Part shown: piece by piece, positions 34,999 through 43,763 of the stretch | Layout of the letters: every line of letters begins with the position of its first letter | Numbering within the stretch: the first letter of the stretch is position 1 | Assembly: GCF_030412785.1 (NCBI RefSeq) | Contig: NZ_CP125295.1 | Span: 4,340,001-4,404,000, forward strand | Origin: Paraburkholderia sabiae | GTDB taxonomy: Bacteria; Pseudomonadota; Gammaproteobacteria; Burkholderiales; Burkholderiaceae | DNA: 64,000 nt | Direction: 5' to 3' | Translations under genes and position numbers: made by a program | Notes under the pieces: generated by a model | The model's database searches: none | The model's input: the letters and a program-made list of their open reading frames with translations, nothing else | Told to the model about the DNA's origin: nothing

Positions 34999-36045
34999 CT
35001 AGAAAAGATGATTGATACCCACTGTGACAGCCGTCTGGCTCGATGCGCCCGCCGGGTTCAGCGTGCTGACCACGGCATGCCGGTATGACGTGTAGTCGCC
35101 TTCGGCATAGAGTGTGGTGCGCTTCGAGAGCAGATAGGCGAGCGACAGAACGGATAGCCCACGTCGCCCCGATTTGTCGGTGGACACGTTGGTCTGGTAG
35201 TACGCGCCGCGAAACACGAGATAGGGCGTCACCGTCCATGCGATGCCGCCGAAGCCATTGTTCGTGACCATATGCGGCGCACCCTGATTCTGCTGGTCTT
35301 CCGACATGAAGCCGCCAGATACGCGAACGGGACCAAGCTGGTAGCTTGCGCCGACCATGTAGTAGCTGTCGCCGACATAGGACTTGCCCACGAGCAGATT
35401 GCGATGGCCCAATACGCCGCCTATGCCGATGGGACCGGTCGTATAGTTCAGGCCGACCGAGCGCGCTGCGCCGCTGCTGAAGTCGCCTGCCACGCCGCCG
35501 AACGAGTTGTCCACTTCCAGAAGCACCGGTCCGAAGTTGTTCCTGTACTTCACGTCGTTGTTGTTGCGCGTTCCGTTCGATGCCACAGTCAAAGGGATGA
35601 TCGGCGTGAAGTGGAAGCCGTACGGATCATAGAAACTGATGATGTCGTGCGCGATCGTGTACTGACGACCAAGATCGAGCGAGCCATATTTTTGGTGGCC
35701 GATGCCCACGAACGACTGCCGGTTGAACTCCGTGCCCGTCGTGTTATCGAACTGGCCGTTGCCGAGATTGAAACCGCTCTCGAGCAGAAAGTGCGCATTC
35801 CATCCGCCGCCGAGGTCTTCTTTTGCGCGGAAGTCCAGCTTGTTCGAGCTAAAGTAGCCGTTCGAATTCATCGTCGTAACCGAGCCGCCTCCGGCAGCCG
35901 CATTGGTCTGGTGACGAACGCCGCCATCGACGGTGCCGTACAGCTGTACGCTCGATTGCGCATGCACGGGTGTCGTCGCGAGCATGCCGATCGTCGTCGA
36001 TACACTCAGCCCCATTCCGATGCGGTTCTTCCACTTGCTTCTCAC
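34999..36045 (-). CDS. general porin, OmpC/Omp32 type
   Basis: The 348-residue protein is read from the GTG at 36045, preceded by CAGGAGA; earlier in-frame starts add a charged stretch that spoils the signal peptide. The leader ends TTPVHA, followed by QSSVQLYGTVDGGV, and the C-terminus is INHLF. A 16-strand outer-membrane channel is expected. Placed between a DctA-like permease and LigJ, it probably admits the acidic substrate of this operon, as GalP-type porins do in gallate clusters. A low-GC leader (36045-36180) may hold its own promoter. Confidence 0.9.
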   Translation of the reverse strand: MRSKWKNRIGMGLSVSTTIGMLATTPVHAQSSVQLYGTVDGGVRHQTNAAAGGGSVTTMNSNGYFSSNKLDFRAKEDLGGGWNAHFLLESGFNLGNGQFDNTTGTEFNRQSFVGIGHQKYGSLDLGRQYTIAHDIISFYDPYGFHFTPIIPLTVASNGTRNNNDVKYRNNFGPVLLEVDNSFGGVAGDFSSGAARSVGLNYTTGPIGIGGVLGHRNLLVGKSYVGDSYYMVGASYQLGPVRVSGGFMSEDQQNQGAPHMVTNNGFGGIAWTVTPYLVFRGAYYQTNVSTDKSGRRGLSVLSLAYLLSKRTTLYAEGDYTSYRHAVVSTLNPAGASSQTAVTVGINHLF

Positions 36046-36180
36046 AGCTGTCTCCTGTCGTTGATGTTTTATCTCTGGGCGACGGTTCTTCACTTGATCT
36101 ACCGTCTCCGTCGCCACGTTCGCGGCGTTTTAATAATATGTATGCCTAAGTAATAATTTTGATTGAACGGACAGTTTTAG

Positions 36181-36210
36181 CGGACGGCGCACACGTGCTC
36201 GCGCCGTCCG
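36181..36210 (-). terminator. hairpin between dctA-like and porin genes
   Basis: CGGACGGCGC (36181-36190) and GCGCCGTCCG (36201-36210) form a perfect 10-bp stem with a 10-base loop, five bases after the permease stop on the minus strand. Only CTAAAAC follows in that direction, so termination may be partial and would lower porin-ligJ-ligK expression relative to the upstream genes. Confidence 0.55.
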
Positions 36211-36215
36211 GGCTT

Positions 36216-37571
36216 TCAACTTCCTGCAGAACCGCCAGTCGATTGTTTCAGGACACTCATCGACGTATCGGCGGGTCTGAAGCCGGTTTTCAGTTCGCTG
36301 CGCAGCGCGGTTCGGTCGAGCGCCTTTTCCCAGTTCGCGACCACGATCGTCGCGACGCTATTGCCGACGATGTTCGTAAATACAAAGGCGCTGGAAAGAG
36401 CCTTGTGGATGCCGAGAATCAGCGCGATCGATTCGACGGGAATCGTGTTCGATGCCGCGAGCGTTGCGGCGAGCACGGCGATTGCAGCACCCGATACGCC
36501 CGCTGCCCCCTTCGATGTCAGCAGCAGTACGGCAAGCAGCACCAGCTGATCGTGCCAGCTCATCGGGGTATTGGTGGCCTGCGCAAGAAACACGGCGGCC
36601 GCGGCAAAATACAGACAGGTACCGTCGTGGTTGAACGTGTATGCAGTCGGAAGCACGAGTCCCACGACGGACTTCTCGCAGCCGAGGCGTTCGAGCTTGT
36701 CGATCAGTTGCGGAAAAACGGTCTCGGACGAACTCGTGCCGATCACGAGCAACAACTCCGCGCCGATATAGCGCATCAGCCGCATCAGGCTGAAACCGTT
36801 CACCTTCGCGATCGGCCAGAGAATCAGCAGGATGAAGAGCGCGCAGGTCAGATAGAACTCGAGGATCAGCTTGCCGAGCGAGATCAACGTGCCGAAGCCG
36901 AACTTGCTGACCGTGAAGGCGATTGCGCCGAATGCCGCAAGCGGGGCGATCTTCATCGTCAGGCCGATGATCCAGAAGAGGGCGCCCGATACCGAATCGA
37001 TCATGTCCATCGCCGGGCGCGCACGCTCGCCGATTGCCGCGAGACCAAACGCGAACAGCACCGAGAAGAAGAGCACCTGGAGCACGTCGCCGCCCGCAAA
37101 TGCGCTGATGGCCGTATGCGGGATCACGTTCAGCAGAAACTCGCTGGTCGTGACGACGTGATGAGCCTTCGCGACATACACGTCGACGGCGGACGAATGC
37201 ACGCCGTGCATGTCGACGTTCATGCCCACGCCGGGCTTCAGCACGTTGATGACGACCAGTCCGAGCACGAGTGCGAGCGACGTCACGACCTCGAAGTAGA
37301 ACAGTGCCTTGATCGCGACGCGGCCCACTTTCTTGAAGTCGTTCACCCCTGCGATGCCGCTGCACACGGTACAGAAGATGATGGGCCCGATCAGCATCTG
37401 GATGATACGGATGAACGCATCGCCGACCGGCTGCAGGTTGATGCCGAACTTCGGGAACCAGTAGCCGACGGCGACGCCGAGCGCCATGCCGGCGAGTACC
37501 TGGAAAGACAGGTCGCGATAGAACGGCTGGCGTCCCCGGGGTTTCGATGCGGCCTTGCCGGGCAAGCTCAT
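36216..37571 (-). CDS. DctA-family dicarboxylate symporter, divergent copy
   Basis: The 451-residue membrane protein has [17 protein letters not shown] and GTSSSETVFPQLIDKLERLG, clear DctA/SDF marks. The normally conserved NLDGT motif reads NHDGT here (residues 314-318, His315), and LPTAYTF precedes it where the other copy at 9.2 kb has IPAGYSF. These changes lie in the substrate/cation-binding region, so its substrate may differ from simple C4 acids. RBS AAGGAGA precedes the start. It lies between the decarboxylase-like gene and the porin in the LigJK operon. Confidence 0.9.
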   Translation of the reverse strand: MSLPGKAASKPRGRQPFYRDLSFQVLAGMALGVAVGYWFPKFGINLQPVGDAFIRIIQMLIGPIIFCTVCSGIAGVNDFKKVGRVAIKALFYFEVVTSLALVLGLVVINVLKPGVGMNVDMHGVHSSAVDVYVAKAHHVVTTSEFLLNVIPHTAISAFAGGDVLQVLFFSVLFAFGLAAIGERARPAMDMIDSVSGALFWIIGLTMKIAPLAAFGAIAFTVSKFGFGTLISLGKLILEFYLTCALFILLILWPIAKVNGFSLMRLMRYIGAELLLVIGTSSSETVFPQLIDKLERLGCEKSVVGLVLPTAYTFNHDGTCLYFAAAAVFLAQATNTPMSWHDQLVLLAVLLLTSKGAAGVSGAAIAVLAATLAASNTIPVESIALILGIHKALSSAFVFTNIVGNSVATIVVANWEKALDRTALRSELKTGFRPADTSMSVLKQSTGGSAGS

Positions 37572-37637
37572 GATGTCTCCTTCTGGAACAGCGGCGAATT
37601 TGAATTCGCTTGAGTGATTGAAGCGGCTTGTGTCGGA

Positions 37638-38552
37638 CTAGCGTGCAGCGTCGCCGAGTATGTCGAGGCAGTCCGCGAAAATTTCGTCGACGCTCAGTTT
37701 GCGCGGCAAAAGTTGCTGGCTTTCGCAGAACGCGAGCGTCTCTTCGAGGGGACCTCGCAGCGCGTCGATACCGAACAGGAGCGGGTCGGGCTTGCTCGCG
37801 TCGCGTTCGTGCGCCACCGACTGTTTGCCTCGCAGCAGCAGGTCATACACGGCGCGGACGGCCTCGGGATGCTGTTCGGCCAGCGCCTTCGTGACCACGA
37901 CGACGTGATTGACGGGTACATACTCGTGGATGCCGTACCACGCGCGATCGGCGGCCACTGCATCTTCGATCAGCGGCACAAGGCCTTCCTCGTCAGGCAG
38001 ATCGTTGCCGAGGATCGCGGCATCGAGTTCGCCTGCGCGCAGCATCGGCAGCAGCGACTCGCCAGGCTGTGCACGCCGGACGAATACCGGCTCGCGGTAT
38101 TCCTCCAGATGCGAGCCTTCGAACGTAATCCATTCGATTCTGTCGATGGGCACCCCATACGTCTGCGCGAGAATCGCACGCACCCACATGCCTGTCGTTT
38201 GCGAATACGCACGCACGCCGATGCGCTTGCCTTCGAGATCGTCGACGCTCAGCCGGCCGTGTTGCGCATTATAGATAATGCACTTCTGCTGAAAGCGCGC
38301 GGCGACGACGGCGGGCAGCAGCACGACAGGCTTGCCGTACGCCTTGGCTTGCAGATACGTCACGATGGCCAGTTCGCTGACGTCGAACGCCTGCTTGCGC
38401 GCCATCGGCGCGAAAGCTCGATGAATGGGCTCGACGTCCTCGAACACGAGTTCGACGGCGGGATCCGTCAATTCACCCGATTTCAGCGCGCGCGTATGCG
38501 GATAGGTCATCAGCGCGGTTTTCAGGCGCAGCGGTTGCGTTGCGGTGCTCAT
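37638..38552 (-). CDS. 4,5-dihydroxyphthalate decarboxylase-like protein
   Basis: The 304-residue protein (MSTATQPLRLKTALMTYPHT start) has a periplasmic-binding-protein-like fold but no signal peptide, so it is cytosolic. Segments such as FDVSELAIVTYLQAKAYGKP and GKRIGVRAYSQTTGMWVRAIL, and the C-terminal DPLLFGIDALRGPLEETLAF, are what I expect of the group annotated as 4,5-dihydroxyphthalate decarboxylase (Pht5/OphC). That enzyme yields protocatechuate. Here it is in an operon for oxalomesaconate processing without a ring-cleavage enzyme, so a related carboxylated substrate is possible. Moderate confidence in the family, low in the exact reaction. Confidence 0.65.
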   Translation of the reverse strand: MSTATQPLRLKTALMTYPHTRALKSGELTDPAVELVFEDVEPIHRAFAPMARKQAFDVSELAIVTYLQAKAYGKPVVLLPAVVAARFQQKCIIYNAQHGRLSVDDLEGKRIGVRAYSQTTGMWVRAILAQTYGVPIDRIEWITFEGSHLEEYREPVFVRRAQPGESLLPMLRAGELDAAILGNDLPDEEGLVPLIEDAVAADRAWYGIHEYVPVNHVVVVTKALAEQHPEAVRAVYDLLLRGKQSVAHERDASKPDPLLFGIDALRGPLEETLAFCESQQLLPRKLSVDEIFADCLDILGDAAR

Positions 38553-38586
38553 GTAGAAGTTTCCTCGCGGTTTTCCGTCGTCGCTG

Positions 38587-39438
38587 TCAGGCCGCAAGTG
38601 CGGGGTAGAGCGAGCGCGCCGTGTCGCCGAAGATGGCTTCGCGCGCATCGGCGGGCAGCATCGACAGACTCTCGCGCGCATCGGCGAGCAATTGCGGCAG
38701 CGTGCCTTCGGCTGCGGGAAAATTCGAGCCCCACGCGATGCGATCTGCGCCGAAGGCGTCGAGCACGCGGGGGAAGAACGCGCCCGGCGTCGACGCGCCG
38801 CGCGACGCCTCGGCGATCGTGCGATTGGTCAGCTTCAGATAGACGCCGCGATGCGATGCGAGACTGAACAGCGGTGCAGCGGCCTCGTACGGCGGACCGC
38901 CCGCCAGTTCGGGACGCGCGAGGTGATCGAGCAGCACGCGCACGTCGGGAAAGCGTGACAACATGTTCAGCAGCGCGGGAATGCCCTGCGCGGTCATCTG
39001 CAGGCAGATCGATACGTCGTGTTTCTGCGCATATTCCCAGACGGGAAATGAGCGGTCGTCGTCCAGCCACCCCGCCTGGCCGGGCATCGTGCTGCCTGTC
39101 GTGAAGAGGCGCAGGCCGCTCAGACCGGCATCGAGCCAGCGTTGCATCTGCGAGACGGCATCGTTGGCCAGTACATCGATCGAGAACACGCCCGCGAAGC
39201 GGTCGGGATGATTGCGCACGGCTTCGACGACATAACTATTATCGTTGCCATACACCGTCGATGCCTGCACGACGACGGCACGCCCAATCCCGGCTTCGTC
39301 CATCGCTGCAAGGAGCCCTTCGAAACTGACAGGGCGCTTCGCCGACCACTCCGATTGATGGCCACCAACCGGCGCGAGAGGATAACGTTGTTTATCGGGG
39401 GAAATTGCGTGTGTGTGAGTGTCGACGACGACGGACAT
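38587..39438 (-). CDS. amidohydrolase-2 family protein (LigI-like lactonase candidate)
   Basis: The 283-residue protein has VDTHTHAISPDKQRYPL at the start, QASTVYGNDNSYVVEAV, LLDHLARPELAGG and WGSNFPAAEGTLPQLL at the end, the pattern of PF04909 amidohydrolases related to LigI and other lactonases or decarboxylases. The final Asp of LigI-type GTDWP is replaced by Asn in GSNFP, seen in other members of the family. It is the first gene of the operon, divergent from the tandem-HTH LysR gene. It could supply oxalomesaconate from a lactone. Reaction unknown. Confidence 0.75.
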   Translation of the reverse strand: MSVVVDTHTHAISPDKQRYPLAPVGGHQSEWSAKRPVSFEGLLAAMDEAGIGRAVVVQASTVYGNDNSYVVEAVRNHPDRFAGVFSIDVLANDAVSQMQRWLDAGLSGLRLFTTGSTMPGQAGWLDDDRSFPVWEYAQKHDVSICLQMTAQGIPALLNMLSRFPDVRVLLDHLARPELAGGPPYEAAAPLFSLASHRGVYLKLTNRTIAEASRGASTPGAFFPRVLDAFGADRIAWGSNFPAAEGTLPQLLADARESLSMLPADAREAIFGDTARSLYPALAA

Positions 39439-39577
39439 GAACGGCTCCTGGCTGAAAACATCTTGATCGGATTGATGTCACTGTAAGCGTGGACCCGCTG
39501 AATCCCTCAATATGAAGTACACCCTCTGGCATAAATTTTCGTTAAGCTAGGGGTTTTCACAGAGGCTTTTCCGAGTC

Positions 39578-40834
39578 ATGTCGACCGACACGGGACTGGA
39601 GCGCGACGACGATCTCGCACGTCTGCGGCGTCTGTTTCTGTTCGACGCCGTCTGCGAAACGGGCGGCATCGGCCTCGCGGCTGCGCGCGCGGGGCGCACG
39701 CAGCCTGCCGTCAGCCTCGCCATCAGCAAACTCGAAGCCAGCTTCGGCGGCGCGTTATTCGAGCGCGGCTACGGCGGCAGCGAACTGACCGCTGAGGGCG
39801 AGATCCTGCATCGTCGCGTGCGGCGCATGCTCGATCAGATCGAGCGGGCTGTCCGCGATCTGATCGGCAACGACGGGGCGCACGCGAAGAACATCGGCAA
39901 TATCTGCCGTCATTTGACGGATTCGCAGGTGCGCTGCCACATTGCGATCGCCCAATGCGGCTCGGCGGCGGAGGCGGCGCAGCAACTCGGCATTTCGCAA
40001 CCGGCCGTGCATCGCGCGGCGCGTCAGATCGAACAGGCGGTCGGCGCGACGCTCTACCGGCGTCGCGTGCACAGTGTGTCGGCGAACACGGCGGGCGTCG
40101 AGTTCGCACGTTGCCTGAGCCTCGCGATGTACGAGATCGCGCAGGCCCGCGAAGATCTCGCGCATGCGCGTGGACAGATGACGGGCCGGATTACGCTCGG
40201 CGTGCTGCCGATGCTCGCGCCGCGTTTCGTCGCGCGCACGATCCAGCGGCTGCGCCGGCAGTATCCGAATGCGAAGGTGACGGTCGACGAAGGTTCTCAC
40301 GCCCGGCTGTTGCGGGAGCTACGATTCGGCAACATCGACGTGATCATTGGCGCGCTGAGAGTGCCTCGCCTCACAGGTTCCGAGCGGGAAACCGAGCTGT
40401 TTTCCGATCCCTATGTGATCGCAGTCAGAAAGGGGCATCGGCTGGCAGGCAAGAAGACGATCGCCGCCCGCGATCTCGCGGCGTTCGACTGGGTCGTGCC
40501 GCAACGGAACGTGCCGCGTCGTGCGGCGATCGACTCGATTCTCGCTCGGCTGCCGGGCGATCCGCCGCTCGTGGTCGAGACGAGTTCGCTCCCGATGATG
40601 ATGGCCATGCTGGTGGAAAGCGACTGCATCACACTGCTGTCGCGTTCGCAGATTCTCGAAGCGTATCCTGCCAGCGAGATGGTCGCGCTGGAACTTCAGA
40701 CGCCGGAAGCGGCGCGTACGGTTGGCTATACGATCAGAACAGAGTGGCTCGGCACGCCTGTCCAACAGGCGTTTCTGGAGCAGCTGTCGCTCGAAGCCGG
40801 TGTGTGGGCCGCGAATCATATCGGCGTGGATTGA
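39578..40834 (+). CDS. LysR-type regulator with two N-terminal helix-turn-helix domains
   Basis: At 418 residues it is about 110 longer than a normal LysR protein. The first winged helix spans about 15-75 (FLFDAVCETGGIGLAAARAG, RTQPAVSLAISKLEASFG). A second one spans about 113-172 (IAIAQCGSAAEAAQQLGISQ, PAVHRAARQIEQAVG), and a normal LysR effector domain begins near 185 (GRITLGVLPMLAPRFV). It is divergent from the amidohydrolase gene at 39438 across a 139-base gap, so it should control the LigJK operon. Two DNA-binding domains per subunit could allow binding to a longer site. No frameshift or fusion to another gene is apparent. Confidence 0.88.
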   Translation: MSTDTGLERDDDLARLRRLFLFDAVCETGGIGLAAARAGRTQPAVSLAISKLEASFGGALFERGYGGSELTAEGEILHRRVRRMLDQIERAVRDLIGNDGAHAKNIGNICRHLTDSQVRCHIAIAQCGSAAEAAQQLGISQPAVHRAARQIEQAVGATLYRRRVHSVSANTAGVEFARCLSLAMYEIAQAREDLAHARGQMTGRITLGVLPMLAPRFVARTIQRLRRQYPNAKVTVDEGSHARLLRELRFGNIDVIIGALRVPRLTGSERETELFSDPYVIAVRKGHRLAGKKTIAARDLAAFDWVVPQRNVPRRAAIDSILARLPGDPPLVVETSSLPMMMAMLVESDCITLLSRSQILEAYPASEMVALELQTPEAARTVGYTIRTEWLGTPVQQAFLEQLSLEAGVWAANHIGVD

Positions 40835-41046
40835 TGCAGTGGCAGCGGCTTGACGGGTAATCGCGCGACGCTCATTCGTGTGGCCTCATCCGCACGCGAG
40901 CAGAGATCTTCGAAGTACCCGTGCAGAAACTCGCCGAGAAAATCCGCAAACGTCCTGAGCTTGACGGAGAGCTGGTTGCGTTCGAGATGGATCGCATGGA
41001 TATTGGCATCCGGCAATGTCCAGTCCGTGAGCAACGGCGCGCCGGA
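40816..41046 (-). pseudogene. LysR regulator remnant (C-terminal end only)
   Basis: On the minus strand a frame ending at 40816 encodes PLLTDWTLPDANIHAIHLERN, then LSVKLRTFADFLGEFLHGYF, which is the usual end of a LysR effector domain (pyrophilic LP-W segment, then the R-F-DFL helix). Upstream of about 41046 the similarity stops abruptly and no LysR N-terminus is found in any frame before 41207. It overlaps the 3' end of the tandem-HTH LysR gene by 19 bases. I read it as the relic of a deleted regulator. Confidence 0.65.
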
Positions 41047-41206
41047 ACTTGACGAAGGCATCCATCGAACCGATTCAATTCCGCGACACGGCCTGCGCAA
41101 CGGCACACGGTTTGCGGCACATTCGCCGCAATGCCTCCACGCGCCTTCGTGACGCGTATAACCTGCAAATAAAGGTCTTGCCGATTCACGTCCCAAGGAG
41201 TCGTCG

Positions 41207-41986
41207 ATGTCGCCCGTCGTCGCTGTGTCGATTGCGTTCGTGTTGCTCGTCGCGCTGTTCGCGGCCTTCTGGGTGTGGCAGCAGTCGAGCGAGAACGCCG
41301 GCATGATCGATCCGATATGGGCTTTCTCGCTGGGCGCGATTGCGCTGTTCTATGGAGTGACAGGCAACGGCGATCCGCTTGCCCGCGCGCTCGTCGCGAT
41401 CGGCGGCGGCATCTGGGGCGCGCGCCTGGGCTGGCATTTGTGGCGGCGTAACGCGGGTAAGCCGGAAGACCCGCGTTATCACCGATTCCGCGAGCAATGG
41501 GGCGCCGACGCGGGGCGCAAGATGTTCTGGTTTCTCGAACTGCAAACGGTCATCTCGATCGTGCTGTCGCTTGCGTTCGCGGTGCCTGCGTGGCGGTCGA
41601 GCGCGCCGTCTGCCGCATGGGTCGCGATTGCGGCGCTGATCTGGTTCGCGTCGGTCGGCGGCGAGGCGATTGCAGACAGCCAGCTCAGACACTTCGTCGC
41701 CGATCCGGCGAACAGGGGAAAGGTGTGCCGCGTCGGCCTGTGGCGCTACTCGCGGCATCCAAATTATTTCTTCGAATGCCTGCACTGGGTCGCGTATATC
41801 GCGCTTTCGGCCGGCTCGCCCTGGATATGGCTGACGCTGATTCCGCCCGTACTGATGGCGTGGCTGCTGATGAAGCTATCCGGCGTGCCAATGCTCGAAG
41901 CGCATCTGGTCCATTCGCGTCCTGGCTACGCCGAGTACATGCGTGAGACCAGCGCGTTGATACCGTGGCCGCCGCGCCGCGGCTGA
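41207..41986 (+). CDS. DUF1295 / steroid 5-alpha-reductase-like membrane protein
   Basis: The 259-residue inner-membrane protein has about six hydrophobic segments and the C-terminal motif VGLWRYSRHPNYFFECLHW, typical of DUF1295 and isoprenylcysteine methyltransferase/steroid-reductase-like folds. Proteins of this group act on lipids with NADPH or a methyl donor; the substrate here is unknown. AAGGAG precedes the start. It heads a three-gene unit with a cyclopropane-synthase-like methyltransferase and a lipocalin, which implies a role in modifying membrane fatty acids. Confidence 0.88.
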   Translation: MSPVVAVSIAFVLLVALFAAFWVWQQSSENAGMIDPIWAFSLGAIALFYGVTGNGDPLARALVAIGGGIWGARLGWHLWRRNAGKPEDPRYHRFREQWGADAGRKMFWFLELQTVISIVLSLAFAVPAWRSSAPSAAWVAIAALIWFASVGGEAIADSQLRHFVADPANRGKVCRVGLWRYSRHPNYFFECLHWVAYIALSAGSPWIWLTLIPPVLMAWLLMKLSGVPMLEAHLVHSRPGYAEYMRETSALIPWPPRRG

Positions 41987-42017
41987 TTTCCGCCCACTCA
42001 CGCGAACGGTACATGCC

Positions 42018-43115
42018 ATGACATTCACGGCAACCCGGCCTTCAATCGACACTCCGAAAAACGCCTGCGAAGACTGGCTGATTCATGCGTGCGAGCGCGG
42101 CTGGGTGCCGGATCGTCTGATCCGCATTGGCATGCGCCGGCTGATGCGGCAGCGTCTGATCGAAGAAGGCGCGTTCGATTACGCGCTCCGTTCGAAACGG
42201 TTCAGCACGCTCATCGACGAGTTGCGCACAAGCCCCGTCGCAATCGAGACCGACGCCGCAAACACGCAACACTACGAGTTGCCGCCGTCGTTCTTCGAGG
42301 CGCATCTGGGTCCGCACCTGAAGTATTCGTGCTGCCTGTATCCACGCGGCGACGAGACGCTCGACCAGGCAGAGCATGCGATGCTCGCGCTCTATGCAGA
42401 GCGGGCGCAGATCGAAGACGGTCAGACCATACTCGACCTCGGTTGCGGCTGGGGATCGCTCGCGTTGTGGCTGGCCGCGCGGTACCCGCTAGCGCAGATC
42501 GTGGCCCTGTCGAACTCGCGCGGCCAACGTGAATTCATCGAGGCGCGAGCGGCGTCAGCGGGCATCACGAATCTGCGCGTGATAACCGGCAACGTCGTGC
42601 AGTTCGAATTTGAGCAGGCGTTACGCACCGGCTATTTCGATCGCGTGCTGTCCGTCGAGATGTTCGAGCATATGAAGAACTATGGGTTGCTGCTCGAACG
42701 CATTGCGCGCTGGATGCGGCCCGATGGCAAGCTCTTCGTCCATCTCTTCGCGCATCGGACGATGGCCTGGCATTTTCAGACCCGCGATGCGACGGACTGG
42801 ATGTCGACGTACTTTTTCACGGGCGGCACGATGCCTTCGGAAGCGTTGTTGCAGCACTTTCAGGACGACCTGCGCATCGACAGGCAATGGTGGATCGGCG
42901 GCGCGCATTATGCGCGCACGGCAGAGCACTGGCTGGCGAATCTCGATGCGGCGCGCGCACAGGTGATGCCCGAACTCGCTCTGGCTTACGGTGTGGATAA
43001 TGCGGCACTGTGGTTCCAGCGCTGGCGGATGTTCTACATGAGCGTGGCCGAACTCTTCGGCTACGCAAAAGGCAACGAGTGGGGCGTAGCACACTACCTG
43101 TTCGAAAAGCGGTGA
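42018..43115 (+). CDS. cyclopropane-fatty-acid-synthase-like SAM methyltransferase (short form)
   Basis: The 365-residue protein has the SAM-binding motif ILDLGCGWGSLALWLAARYP, ETDAANTQHYELPPSFFEAHLG, and YSCCLYPRG upstream of it, as in CFA synthase, where the Cys helps bind bicarbonate. RVLSVEMFEHMKNY is the conserved acidic region. It lacks the N-terminal lipid-binding domain of full CFA synthase and differs clearly from the second copy at 43.8 kb. It likely methylates unsaturated phospholipid acyl chains. Overlaps closely with its neighbours: 31 bases after DUF1295, four bases before the lipocalin. Confidence 0.85.
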   Translation: MTFTATRPSIDTPKNACEDWLIHACERGWVPDRLIRIGMRRLMRQRLIEEGAFDYALRSKRFSTLIDELRTSPVAIETDAANTQHYELPPSFFEAHLGPHLKYSCCLYPRGDETLDQAEHAMLALYAERAQIEDGQTILDLGCGWGSLALWLAARYPLAQIVALSNSRGQREFIEARAASAGITNLRVITGNVVQFEFEQALRTGYFDRVLSVEMFEHMKNYGLLLERIARWMRPDGKLFVHLFAHRTMAWHFQTRDATDWMSTYFFTGGTMPSEALLQHFQDDLRIDRQWWIGGAHYARTAEHWLANLDAARAQVMPELALAYGVDNAALWFQRWRMFYMSVAELFGYAKGNEWGVAHYLFEKR

Positions 43116-43119
43116 TGTG

Positions 43120-43731
43120 ATGAAAATGCCCACGTGGTATGCGCGAATTGGATGGTCACTGATTGCTGTCGCGGTGGCGGCCTTTGTGATGTCGGCATGT
43201 TCGCAGTCGCCGCCAAATCCCAATCCGCGGGCCGACGTGCCGCTGAGGCCCGCAAACGTCGATCTGCCGCGCTATATGGGGCGCTGGTATGTGATCGCGA
43301 TCATTCCGTATTTCCTCGAAAGCAAATATGTGGGCAGTTATACGGACTGGTCGCTGCGCGAAGATGGCAAGATCGACGACCGTTATACCGCGCATGCGAA
43401 GACGTTCGACGCGTCGCCGTCCAATTTCCATTTCGTCGACAGCGTGGTGCCGGACAGTGGAAACGGCGAGTGGAAGGTGCGTATCGTGTGGCCCATCCAC
43501 GTGACGCAACTGACGCTCTACGTCGACGACGATTATCGCTATACGCTGCTCGGCCTTCGCGACAAAAGCCTCGGCTGGATTTTCGCGCGCGACCCCGATG
43601 TCAGCGACGAAGTCTACCGTTCGCTGCTCGCGCGCTTCGACGCGTTGGGTTTCGACGCGTCGCGTTTTCGCCGTGTGCCGCAGCATCCGGAGCAGATCGG
43701 CAAGCCAGGCTTTCTGTCGCCGGGCGAGTGA
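43120..43731 (+). CDS. lipocalin-family outer-membrane lipoprotein (Blc-like)
   Basis: The 203-residue protein has a lipoprotein signal (AFVMSACSQ, lipobox Cys near residue 28) and the lipocalin signature LPRYMGRWYVIAIIPYFLE, then VRIVWPIHVTQLTLYVDDDY and YTLLGLRDKSLGWIFARDP. Blc-type lipocalins bind fatty acids or lysophospholipids at the outer membrane. ATG 43120 is preferred to the GTG three bases earlier. It fits a locus that remakes and transports modified lipids. Convergent with the next operon, 32 bases apart. Confidence 0.88.
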   Translation: MKMPTWYARIGWSLIAVAVAAFVMSACSQSPPNPNPRADVPLRPANVDLPRYMGRWYVIAIIPYFLESKYVGSYTDWSLREDGKIDDRYTAHAKTFDASPSNFHFVDSVVPDSGNGEWKVRIVWPIHVTQLTLYVDDDYRYTLLGLRDKSLGWIFARDPDVSDEVYRSLLARFDALGFDASRFRRVPQHPEQIGKPGFLSPGE

Positions 43732-43763
43732 CGCCTGAACCGGTCACGCATTCTGAGTGTCGC

